Shown in pieces: positions 44,462-55,263 of a DNA stretch of 64,000 bases. Position numbers and translations under genes: made by a program. This stretch comes from Arabidopsis thaliana. Taxonomy: Eukaryota > Streptophyta > Magnoliopsida > Brassicales > Brassicaceae. The stretch spans positions 15,569,261-15,633,260 of the forward strand of contig NC_003074.8 in the NCBI RefSeq assembly GCF_000001735.4, written 5' to 3'. Under the pieces are notes generated by a model. The model saw only the letters and a program-made list of their open reading frames with translations, searched no databases and was not told the origin of the DNA. Position 1 is the first letter of the stretch; every line of letters begins with the position of its first letter.

Positions 44462-44714
44462 ACTTTTATGAATTTACTAAGAATGCTTCTTGAACAAGGT
44501 GAATGTGAAAGTGTTAAGGAGAAATAATAAGTATGGAATAATGTTTTCTAGGAAAAGTGGTACGCCTTTTCAGTATGAATATGTTACTTAAGACAAGTTA
44601 TTTTTATAAATTTAATAAGAATGCTTCTTGGATAAGGTGAATGTGAAAGTGTTAAGGATAGATAATAAGTACCGAATAATGTTTTCTAGGAAAAGTGGCA
44701 CGCCTTTTCAGTAG
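44462..44714. repeat. Direct repeat of about 115 bp, two copies
   Basis: 44462-44575 and 44599-44714 share AAGAATGCTTCTTG, AAGGTGAATGTGAAAGTGTT and TTTTCTAGGAAAAGTGG. The second copy overlaps the end of the Myb/SANT-like pseudogene, so the duplication may copy its 3' part. Confidence 0.85.
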
Positions 44715-45034
44715 TTTGGGAGGAGGTGTTACATACCGCCTCATATTCTTGCCACCAATCGTCATCCATACCGATAACTCCAGTTCTGCGATCCGAACTT
44801 ACACTTGTTTTATCCATTAAATCTACCTATTCTTTGTAATTTTCCTTCAATGTATCTATCTTGTTTTTAGCCTTTATCCAACTATTAACATGTTTTTTTG
44901 TCCTCTTTAATAGTTCGCTCATAATACGATTTCGATATGGTATATTTAGACCATATGTATTATAGTCTACTTTAACAAGCTCGGCTTCATATAGTTCAAG
45001 CACAATATTCTCTTCAGAAGGCGACCAATATTCT
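44700..45034 (-). pseudogene. Myb/SANT-like DNA-binding domain, PIF/Harbinger or host type, with one stop
   Basis: Translating the minus strand gives EYWSPSEENIVLELYEAELV, DYNTYGLNIPYRNRIMSELL, KHVNSWIKAKNKIDTLKENY, a TAG stop at 44826-44828, then DLMDKTSVSSDRRTGVIGMD and DDWWQEYEAV. This is the trihelix-like Myb/SANT domain found in L10-interacting-type proteins and PIF/Harbinger partner proteins. One stop interrupts an otherwise clean 110-codon frame. The N- and C-terminal parts are missing or in lost exons. Confidence 0.75.
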
Positions 45035-46288
45035 TTCTAAAAAATATGAAAATATTTAAATGTATATATATATATATATATATATGAATGAATCGTATAA
45101 ATGGGATATAAAAAAAATTATATAACTTACATTCTTTCGTCAACGTGAAGAGGTAGGACCTTCAATGTAGGCAAAATATTAATTATGACAAATCAATTTA
45201 CTAAAATTTTAGTAATAATTTATATTTTACAATAATTAATAATTCTAATTATAAAAATAGTACAAATACGATCTTATAAAATTATTTTTACATTTCAACA
45301 AAAATGTAATCATTAAAAAAATTATAATATGAATGTATTAAAAAATGAATGTGTTCTATAAGACAACTATATTATAAATATTAAAGTTATATTTACATAA
45401 TATTTTTTATTTTAATTATAAATTAGCAACGTAAATAAATCTTAAACAATAATTATTACCTTGATCTTATATAACTGAAAATGAAGTAGTGTATTCTACT
45501 CTTTTTCAAGATTATGCTGAGAAATGAAATCACTCGTTTCTGAGAAGGAACAATTTGTTTATAAAATTTGCTTTGTTCTTCTTTAGGAGAAGAATGTTAT
45601 ACTTTATAATATTTATTTTATTAATAAAAAATAATTCAGATAAAAGAAATTTTAATCAGCCAATAGCATTACGTATGTATGATTCACGTGTTATCTCTTA
45701 ACGTGAATGATTATTTTCTTTTTGGTTTTACATGAATAATTTTTTTAAATTGAGGAGAGATAGAGTTTCTTGAAGATACTGAAGACCGAAGATAATGCAT
45801 ACAGTTATTTTAATATTACACAGTTTTTTTTTATTGATTTTGTTTGTACAGCTTTAGTAACACTTTTTTGATCGGTAACAAAAGTTTTATACAACTTTCA
45901 TTTTAGTCACCAATCAAACGCAAGGTTCCACCATAGTTAGAGATAAACATGGTTGTTGCTTACGGATCCTTATATGACCATCTCAAACATTCATCATCTA
46001 GTTATATACCACTGCGCATCACATATTCCATGATTATGGAAATGTGCTTTTGAAATTTCACATATAGCGATTAATGGTTGCAAATTGTAGTAAATAATTT
46101 TGAGTTTTGGTTCGGTATTTCCCGGTTATTGAAAAAAAAACAATCTTTATTCAATAAGATGAATGAAGAAATAATCCGTGGATACACAAAGTAATAAATT
46201 CAAGAACATAGCCTACAAAAGCAATAATACTCTTTTAAGAAAATACATAACAAATAATGGTGTTGTTAATGGTTGGAAGAGAATGAAA
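45035..46288. other. AT-rich intergenic DNA with a (TA)n run
   Basis: (TA)12 at 45062-45085. A tract near 45135-45165 (CATTCTTTCGTCAACGTGAAGAGG) may be an eroded exon of the Myb/SANT-like pseudogene. Otherwise nothing. The end of the stretch should contain the LTPG2 3' UTR. Confidence 0.4.
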
Positions 46289-47839
46289 TCAGCAAAAGAT
46301 GTAAAATGCAAAAGCTAATGGGAAAATTATAAGATTGAGAAAAAGAGAATAAGGTGCACTGCTTGGTGCATCGCTCCCTCTACTAGCCGAAGGACCCGAC
46401 CCAAATCCTCCTGGTGATTCTGCACCTATCCAAATTTCAATCACTATGGTTAATTAATCGGTTGACAAAGTACCGAACCAAACCAAACCAAAATACAATT
46501 CTTTTATTCAAAGTACAAAAATAATTTGATTTTTTTACTGTGGTGAATTTTCTCTTTAACCGGTTCAAGAATCTAAAAAGAGAAATGAAGTGGATCGTTT
46601 ACCTGACATCGAACCTGGAGCATAGGCTGGGGAGGCTCCCTCGTCTCCCATAGCTACAGGTGCTCCAACAGGAATTCCAAAAACTGGTAATAACAGAAAT
46701 TTAATTAGAACTCTTGTTGAGAAGATATTTTGAGTCACTCATCAATTAGTAAGAACTTTGTTCTTTTGATTTGCATGAATCTGAGCTTAAAGTAGATGAA
46801 TTGTAAAGTTGTGGGGTAAATCTATATTTCAGTAACTTTAACATCAAGAAAGGGCAATAAAATAAGACACAAAGAAATACTTTTCGACGACCGACAAAAG
46901 TGGTTGAGTAGTAAAGTTGGATGGCTCGCCTAATCAATAAATGAATTCACATTTTCTATCGATTCTTAATTTTAACAAAATTCAAAACATTAGTAAGACA
47001 CATACAGGAATAATTTTATTCATTCTTAAAACATTTCTCAATATATAAATCTATATCCACATTAGTTCATTTTCTAGAATTCCACAAAGAAAATTTAACT
47101 ATTTATATGAATAAAAAATCACCTATCAAATGCAACTTTTATTTTCATACTTTTCGAATATCAATCGGTAAATGGTATAACATAAAAATTATATATAGTA
47201 CACATTATTTCATGTTTTTGAAAAAATCACTAAAGATTTGTCTATATTTTCCTTCAATTTCTATCTCCTAGATTTCAGTTTCAAAATATCTATCTCCTAA
47301 TATACTCAGCTTCTTATTATCACAAATTTGAATAATATAAGTTTATACATTTGAGTTATTATTGGTCATGAATAGTCATTAGTGGTCGTATAACTATATT
47401 TGCATGCAAGATTATTTCTTAACAACTCTCATGAATATGCAAACCAAGAACTAGAAAGAAGGTCAAGAAATATACGAGAACAAAGTGAAGGATCGGGAGT
47501 GATCACGCCGCAAACTCCGGGAAGTTTGAGAGCCTTTGCCTTATCAATCTTGATTCCAAGTTGTGCCGCCATGTCACCGGAGAGGAGGTAACATAAGCAT
47601 TGCGGCGAGCTCTCCACTAGCCCCGCTAGCGCCGGACAACACGTCTTGTCCGGCTTGGCCGCACCACCACCTTCTCCGACCGTAACGTACGAGAGACAGC
47701 CTGTCATGTTCATTAGGTTCGCCATGCAGTCTGGTGCACCCGATGGTCCTGACGACGGAGACATATCCATTTGTGCTGACACATGTCCTGTTAGCGATGC
47801 TACGATGAGAACAACGGCGATTACTACAACGTTAGACAT
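46289..47839 (-). CDS. LTPG2: LTPG2-like GPI-anchored lipid transfer protein
   Basis: Exons on the minus strand are 47839-47476, 46683-46603 and 46425-46289; the first intron is 792 bp. All splice sites are GT-AG and in phase; total 193 residues. The signal peptide is MSNVVVIAVVLIVASLTGHV. The eight-cysteine motif spans DCMANLMNMTGCLSYV, TCCPALAGLVESSPQCLCYL and VCGVITPDPSLC, the helical fold with four disulfides that binds fatty acids and wax precursors. A P/S/G-rich linker follows, and a hydrophobic tail (SLFLNLIIFPLAFAFYIF) acts as the GPI-anchor signal. Family members export cuticular lipids at the plasma membrane and wall. Start chosen at 47839 because the ORF upstream to 47908 lacks a signal-peptide shape. 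Position fits At3g43720 from memory. Confidence 0.92.
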
Positions 47840-49430
47840 TGTTCTTTTGCGTTGGTTTGAGAGACGAAAAAAAATTGTGAAGATAAATAATCTCGTGAGC
47901 GGAAACAAAGCTATATTAAAGGATTTTAGTTAGTTGCCATTAATGCGTGTTAATAACTTCCACCTACCCTCTTATTTTATTTTCCTGTATTTAAAAGTTT
48001 CTTATTATAAAACAAAAGCTAATAAAAAAGTTGTAAAATACATAAAATGCTTATTAATTTGTTGCGGTATATGAAATGAACTGTGGTGGCGAGATCAAAT
48101 CAGTCGAATAGATAATGTGTTATGTTTTCCTTTGGCTGAGTAAGAAATTATATGTTGGAAAATTATAAGATTTTTGTGATAGTATTATGAAAACCATCAG
48201 AATTCACAATCTGTACCATCTCTTAAAATAGTTATGTTTACATCAAATTAAAGTAACGAACAACAAACCGTACATGCAAGGGAATAAATCATATGATGAT
48301 TATATATGTGAGCAAAATGGTGTTGTTGCTAAAGTAGAACAAAAAATTAAAAAACAAAAACTATAAATAACAAGAAAAATTATTTTAAAATAACATCTCT
48401 CTGAAGAAAAACATATCTAGAGTAAATGTTTTTGAAAAAATATTTAACATATATGAACTTTTGGTTTTGTTTGATTTTGGTTCGAAGTGGATTTATTTGA
48501 TGTTTAGAAAGTTGAATTTGTAGATTATACCATGAATGATAGTAATTTTTAAATGAGTATTTGGATTTTACTTTATACAAAAATATTTCATTGTCCAATA
48601 TAGATTTTAGTATAAAATACTTTAACATTTTCTATTTTATTTGAAAGACTAAAATTAACTTGACTGTACATTTTTCATTAACTTAGAAATTAAAATTTAA
48701 CAAGCGAAAAAATAAATTTTTTAAAATAGTAAATCAAAATCTATTTTAAAGCCTAAATATAATTTCCATCTCCATGTGTTACCGACCTTTGTGTGTATTG
48801 ACTATTGAGTAGGCAGTTGATACGTTGGAAAGCGTTTGAACGCATTAAAGAGAGACCACATGTGATACGAATATGATAAGACAGATATGAAATATTACTA
48901 CATTTTTCAGAACATGATTTTTTTCCTTCATAAGCATAGTGAACAAATGTGACTATATGAAGATATAAAAATTTAGGTATAGATGTAATTAATGAAGCCA
49001 CCATTCTCTTACCGATTTAGATAAGCAACCACATGGCCATCTTCATAACTTCCAGCTGTTTTGGTCTTCACGTTATTTTTTTGTGGTTCTCAAATAACAC
49101 CTCTTTCTTAGTTGAAATAAAATGTCTCTTCATAAAAAATTTCTTAGCAATGATGAGAAAGATGATAAGGAAAGTGAATTAAACCAAATCAAAATCATTT
49201 TTAATTTTGTTAATATTAATTTCCGAATCAATATTATAAAACTAAAATAAAATCTAAAATAGTTTGGGGGACTGACACAAATATTATTAAAAAAACTTTA
49301 TTATTTTCAAAATGACTGATTACTAACGCAGCGATTACAAAAAGAACAATGTCATTTCTTTTCAAAAGCCATAGAATTTAACAGCAAAAAACTTAGAGAC
49401 AAGTTCAAGTAAAATGAGATAAAAAGGTAA
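47840..49430. other. LTPG2 promoter side and AT-rich intergenic DNA
   Basis: A TATA-like TTTAATATAG lies on the minus strand at about 47911-47922. The rest is AT-rich without domains; the ORFs at 48380-48628 and 48753-49004 have no recognisable features. Confidence 0.4.
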
Positions 49431-49800
49431 AGAAGAACGTGTCGAGAAATCGCTGTCCATAGAGGTTTGTTCATTTAACTCTGTTAAGATGATCTTTCCG
49501 ATTGGATTTTAAAGTTTTAAAATACAAGTCCAAGTTTGATTTTATATACAAAACATCTCAGATATAACATAAATGATTACAAATTCAAGGGAAGAACGTG
49601 TCCACAAGTCCTTGTCCACATAAGTATTGTTCATTTAACTCTGTTAAGATGATCTTCTCGATTGGATTTTGAGATAAAAAAAGTAAAGAAAAACATGTAC
49701 AGAAATCGTTGTCCACAGAGGTCTGTTCATTTAATTCTGTGAAGATGATTTTCTCAATTTTGCACCAAAATGTAAAGAAGAACGTGTCCAGAAATCAATC
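49431..49800. repeat. Dispersed direct repeats, three copies plus a partial
   Basis: Units start at 49431, 49591 and 49686, with a partial at 49777. They share GAAGAACGTGTC, TTGTTCATTTAACTCTGTTA and AGATGATCTT(T/C)(T/C)CGATT. Spacing is irregular (160 and 95 bp). No transposon ends found. Confidence 0.82.
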
Positions 49801-50490
49801 TAACATCTGTGAATGAAAATTAGTCTCAAATTTAAGGTAAAACCTCCATCAATTTCAGAGAACCAGAACTAGCAACAAGGTTCTTCAATAAGTGAATCAA
49901 CCATCAAAAAACTTATAAACCGTTTATGATGAATACATAAGATAACCAGATTTTCTGAAAAGATACAACCCAAATATAATCATGAATCAAATCCACATAA
50001 CAGGAACTAAGCAACGAGTTCCATCAATTAGTGATTCGACCATTGCTATCAAACGATTCGAAGTCCACTACAAGGCTTTAATCCCAATTCAAGAGAAAAA
50101 TCTCGAATATGTAATTGGAGAAGCAAGACAAAGAATCAAAGAGCAAGTAATCAAATTAATTTTACAACAAACAGCAAAAACATAAAACGAAAAGCAAACC
50201 ACAAATCCAATTCAAGCATTCAACGAGTCATGTAACTAAATTAGCCAGATTCTCAAATTGATGGTCTGAAAAATTCTCCTTCAAGTCAGATCAAAGCAGA
50301 CGCGGAAAATTTAGAAAGCTGAATCTCAATCTCTCTTTCTCATAAAAGCTGATGATTTGTTGAAGAGGGCGAAAAGAAAAAGTAAGAAATCTATTTTTTT
50401 GGCTTGATTTTTGTTTATTTTTCGATAAAGTGAGAGAAAGAGAGAGAAAGGATAAGAGAGAAAGAGAGAGAAAGGATAGGAGAAGGAGAG
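49801..50490. other. Non-coding stretch with (GA)-rich tract
   Basis: The ORF at 49982-50185 has no known domain. A GAGAGAAAGAGAGAGAAAGG unit repeats at 50427-50480. Confidence 0.4.
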
Positions 50491-50699
50491 AGATAAAGCG
50501 ATATGTGGTTAGAGGGTAAATGAGTCAAATTATCCATTCAAAGTGCGTTCTCTTTAGAAAGTGCCTAACCACGAAAATGTTTTTTAAAAAGTGTTTTAGA
50601 GTGTAATATTCTCATTAATTAAATAATAGAGTTTGTTACTACCATTTGTGTCAATCCTCCAAATAAAAATGAGAGCAAACACTATTTTAATATTAAATT

Positions 50700-50950
50700 G
50701 AATCAAAAACTTTTTTAAATAGTGGAAATATATATCCTAAATTGGAAATAGAGAACTCAAATATAATAGCACAAACTAATTTTAAAATAAAAAATCACTT
50801 TTAAATGGTGAAAATATATACCCTAAGTTGGAAATTGGGAACCCAAATATAATACCATAAACTAATATTAAAATAAATCAAAATTTCTTTTAAATGTTTG
50901 AAATATATACCCTAAATTGGAAATAGAGAACCCAAATATAATATTTTAAA
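50700..50950. repeat. Tandem repeats of about 90-100 bp, three copies
   Basis: The block ATATATACCCTAAATTGGAAA, then GAACCCAAATATAATA, recurs at about 50730, 50816 and 50904 with substitutions. Confidence 0.85.
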
Positions 50951-51328
50951 TTTATTTCTAATTTATTTTGGTTGAATAATTTTTATATAAAATTGTGGTA
51001 TTATTGAAAAAAAAATTAGTGATAATACTTTTAGAACAAAAAACTTCATATTAAATCAAGTAGTGCTAATTTTGGAAGTTTATGGAGTGTGTGCTATTAT
51101 TGTCCGTAAAACTTGTTTTAGTGCTATTTTTAGGAATTTCTCTAATAATTTTTTTTCACCAATATATATTTCAACATATTTGTATTTTAAAAAAAGCTGA
51201 AATTTTATCTAAAAATTAAAAATAATTAAAATATAAAAATTAATACAGATTTCGAGATGACACATGGATTTTTAATTTTTCTGAAACAAATTGGTCAATC
51301 TTCTTGTATTCTTTATTTAAGTTAGTTT

Positions 51329-52150
51329 TTTTTTTGTGGTCTAAAATTTTATTATTGATCTTAGATTGGAACCAAGGTGAAATACAAAGTCCAAAAGAGG
51401 AAAACTAATGCCAGACGGACGACATGAAAGTCCCCGGAATCAAAATCGGTGGAAGACGAAATTTCCCCGGAAACTAAGCCTTATAGAAGGGAAACTAAAA
51501 ACAGTAGTACAAAGCAAGAGCTTTCAAACCACAAACGCAAGAGGTCGAAACCCAAAACTAAGAAAGAAGCAACAAGCTTAAACCTTAACAAAAACAAAGG
51601 ACCACAAAAACACAAGTAAACCAAATCTTCTAAAGCACATGCGATTGAGATTTACCAAGGATGCCCGCGGCCAACCCAAAGATAACATCTACCTCCTCCG
51701 ATCACGATGAGAGCTGATCTCTCAGAAACCAAGAACCAACACTTCATAACTCGGTAAGCAAGACAAATGAGTTAAGCGAACCTCGAGCACACTTCCGAAT
51801 ACGACGATCGACTGCTGCGTCCAACTGCGTACTAGAAACCTTCAAAACATGATCCTATCAAAACAGATCAAGAAGGCAACGACAAGAGGAAAGGCCTAAC
51901 CTCTCGAAATCACCACTCTTAAGACCAAGAATAACGAAGAACCGAGATAGATAACAACCACAACAAACAACATCATGGAGAAGAAGGCCTTGTAAACTTA
52001 GAGGTCCATCGATCTAAACAAACAAAACGAAACTTCTTCTTAGCAAGGAAACAAACTCAATAATGTGATACAAAGGTTTAGACGAGCAGACTAGGAACGG
52101 GAGGAATAGCAAAGGCTGGACTGAACCTGATTAAAGCCCAAACACCACTC
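51329..52150 (-). mobile_element. Non-coding polyadenylated retroposon (Sadhu-like, or LINE 3' tail)
   Basis: About 822 bp of balanced base composition in AT-rich surroundings. On the minus strand it ends ...TAGACCACAAAAAAA, a poly-A tail, and is flanked by AAGTTAGTTT (51319-51328) and AAATTAGTTT (52151-52160), a 10-bp target duplication with one change. No ORF over 60 codons is apparent. Size, tail and lack of coding fit Sadhu retroposons of Arabidopsis; a LINE 3' UTR is the alternative. Confidence 0.68.
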
Positions 52151-52160
52151 AAATTAGTTT

Positions 52161-52612
52161 ATTTTCTTATTTTCCAATAAATATATTTTTTAAAAATAAA
52201 ATCAAGCAACATGTTGACTAATAAACAAAACTATCTATTTAGTGCGTCACAAGTTAATGAGGAAAATATCATTCTTTTGCTTTCAAGCTGATGAGGAAAA
52301 TGAAAGAAAAAAAAACTAAAAAAAACTAGACATAAAAGAATTTTTTCGAACGAACAACCTCTTTATCTAAGATTGACCTATTTGTTTATTCGGAAGAACA
52401 ATCTCTAAAGGATTAACAACCATGTTGCGCTAAGATTGCATAAGCTGAAATAGAAGCAGACATGTTGATTAAAAAAATTGGAACATAAAGACTCTGTTTA
52501 ATGAAGGGAACTACCGCCACAACTTTACGATCTCGAATATTACTTAAGTCTGTAGTGTCAGTTTCAACCTTGAGATCTTCAGTTTTTTACTTAGGTCATC
52601 AGTGTTAGTTTG
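52161..52612. other. Spacer before the second copia element
   Basis: No supported gene. Read on the minus strand across the copia insertion there is a 30-codon open stretch (KVETDTTDLSNIRDRKVVAV) I cannot identify. Confidence 0.35.
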
Positions 52613-52775
52613 TATTAGATTGTATATATAGACAGTCCGGTTTAGCCGGTTAACTTAGATTGTAATTGGTTTATTCGGTTTAGTGTAGAGTATATAAACT
52701 CATATTTGTACATTATGGTACGATGAGAAATACAGAAAAAATTTCACATATCTCTTTGATTCATGTTCTCTATCA
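52613..52775 (+). repeat. 5' LTR of the short-LTR copia element
   Basis: Contains GTATATATAG (52622) and GAGTATATAAAC (52687), the latter a good TATA box for the genomic RNA. Confidence 0.92.
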
Positions 52776-52905
52776 TGGTATCAGAGATTTTTTTTTGCGT
52801 CTTTCGAGTTGATTTTACCTTCCGATCTTCGATTTCTTCATAAATTCTTTGATTATTCGCTTCTCTTTACATCGATTGTTCTTCCGCACTCTCGATTTTG
52901 GCGAA

Positions 52906-54060
52906 AATGGTGAAGAAAGGTGGAAAAATGATGAATCTCAATGTTACACCTGACGATGGTGGTTCTGTTGCTCGATCTACTCGTAACTCGATGATTGTTG
53001 AAGATCCTGAAGTTGCGAGAGCTCAACAACAGCTCAATCGGTGATTCGAAGCTTCTGAGGTCCATGGATCGATGTTGAAGAAAACTGATTTTTTTGACAA
53101 TCCATTGGTTCTCCATTCATCAGATCATCCAGGTTTATCGATTGTATCTCACATTCTTGATGGAACTAATTACAACAGTTGGTCGACTGCGATGAAAATT
53201 AGCTTAGATGCAAAGAACAAGCTAGGCTTAGTTGATGGATCGTTGTTTAGACCTTCTGAAGATGATTTGAGTTTCCATGTGTGGAGTAGATGAAATCGTA
53301 TGGTGAAATCGTGGATTCTTAATGTCGTGAACAAGAAGATATATGATAGCATATTGTATATTTAGGATGCTATGGAAATGTGGGATGATCTATTCACTAC
53401 GTTCAAGGTTAATAATCTGCCAAGGAAATATCAACTTGAACAGGCTGTCATGACACTCAAGCAGGGAGATCTGGATCTGTTAACATACTTCACTAAGAAG
53501 AAGACATTGTGGGAACAATTGTCAAACACAAAAACTCGGACTGTGAAGAAATGTGACTGTGACCAGGTTAAGAACTTCTTGAGGAAGCAAAGACAAGTCG
53601 TGTGATTCAGTTTTTGATGGGATTGAATGATAATTTCAATAACATGCGTGGTCAGATATTGAATATGAAACCAAGACCTGGATTGAATGAGATTTACAAC
53701 ATACTGGATCAGGATGAGAGTCAAAGAATTGTTGGATATTCAAGACCGGTGGTGTGTACTCCTTCTGCTTTTCAAGCTCAGGCCATTCTTACTGAACAGA
53801 ACAATATTCTGAGGGCACAAGGCAATTCACAGAAGCCTAAGTGTTCTCATTGCTTCCGTGTTGGTCATACTGTGGACAAATGTAACAAGATGCATGGTTA
53901 TCCTCCTGGTCATCCAAGGGCTAAGAAGAATAACTATGTGGGCAGTACCAATAAGACTAGCTCAGACCCAGTGTTGTCTCAGAATGATTCTATGGTTTTT
54001 CAAAAAGAGAATTTGTCTGAAGAGAAGAATGCAGACATGTCACCAAATCAACTTCAATAA
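52906..54060 (+). pseudogene. Short-LTR copia gag
   Basis: ATG 52906 opens MVKKGGKMMNLNVTPDDGGS. A TGA at 53042-53044 and another at 53291-53293 interrupt. The capsid part shows HILDGTNYNSWSTAMKISLD and LGLVDGSL; then KYQLEQAVMTLKQGDLDLLT in 53372-53605 and RPGLNEIYNILDQDESQR, with the knuckle CSHCFRVGHTVDKCNKMHGY (about 53841-53900), in 53602-54060. Confidence 0.85.
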
Positions 54061-55260
54061 ATGATTTCTTATCTAAGCTCCAAATCTAAGCTCTAAGCTC
54101 CAGTCAAATACTATCTTTCCATCTCCTGATAAGGCTATAGCCTCGTCTTCCACTTCCGTACCATCTATCTCACAGATAACTGGTACATTTCTTTCTCTTT
54201 ATGACTTATCTTACTATGACATGTTGACTTCATCTATACCTCATGAAACTGAGTTGTCTCATAGAGCTTGGGTAATAGATTCAGGGGCTAGTCATCACGT
54301 TACTCATGAAAGGGAAATCTATATAGAGTACAAAAGCCTTAGATAGAACCTATGTCTGGTTACCTAATGGTCAGACTGTGAAAATTGAGGGTGCTAGTTA
54401 TGTTCAACTTACTGATGCTTTGTCTTTACATAATGTGTTACAGATTCTTGAATTCAAGTATAATTTGTTAAGTGTGAGTGTTGTGACTAAAACTTTGAAA
54501 TCTAAAGTCAGTTTTACTTCTGATGCTTGCTCTATTCAGGCAATTACTCAGGAGTTAATGATTGGGCACGGTAGTCAAGTTGCAAATCTATATGTCCTGA
54601 ATGTTGATAAGTCTCTTAGACATGCTTGTGAGTCTTCTTAAGGTATGTCTGTTTGTGCTAGTGTTCATGTTGAACCTGATATGTGGCATAAACGATTAGA
54701 AAATCCATCTTTGTATAAAATTGATACTCTTTCTGAAGTTTTATTGTTGTCTAAACAGAAAATTAATAAAACATCTCATCATTGTCATGTTTGTCATCTT
54801 GCTAAACAGATGCATTTGCCTTTTAAATTGTCAACACATATGCGTAATCAACCATTTGAATTGATTCATATTGACACATGGGGTCCGTTTTATGTGCCTA
54901 CTATAGATGGTTTTAGATATTTTTTGACAATTGTTGATGATTTTAGTCGTGCTACATGGATTTATATGCTTAAACAGAAATCTGATGTCTTACATGTTTT
55001 TCATGGTTTTCTTAATCGTGTTGAAACTCAATACAATGCTTAAGTTTGTTCAGTTAGGTCAGATAATGCTAATGAACTGAAATATACATCTTTATATCTT
55101 GAAAAATGAATTAAAAGCTTTCATTCTTATCCTGAAACTCCTTAACAAAACTCTATTGTAGAGAGAAAGCATCAACATCTGTTGAATGTAGCTAGGGCAC
55201 TCATGTTTCAATCATGAGTTCTTTTAAAGTTTTGGGGGGGATTGTGTTTTAACAGCAGCT
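54061..55260 (+). pseudogene. Short-LTR copia protease, pre-integrase and integrase
   Basis: The protease active site WVIDSGASHHVTHE is readable near 54269-54310. Then comes KIEGASYVQLTDALSLHNVL (54378-54641) and pre-integrase MWHKRLENPSLYKIDT with the zinc motif HHCHVCHLAKQMHLP (54645-55043). Integrase: LIHIDTWGPFYVPTIDGFRY, YFLTIVDDFSRATW. A TAA at 55041-55043 and further stops near 55107 and 55143 break the catalytic core. Confidence 0.83.
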
Positions 55261-55263
55261 TTC

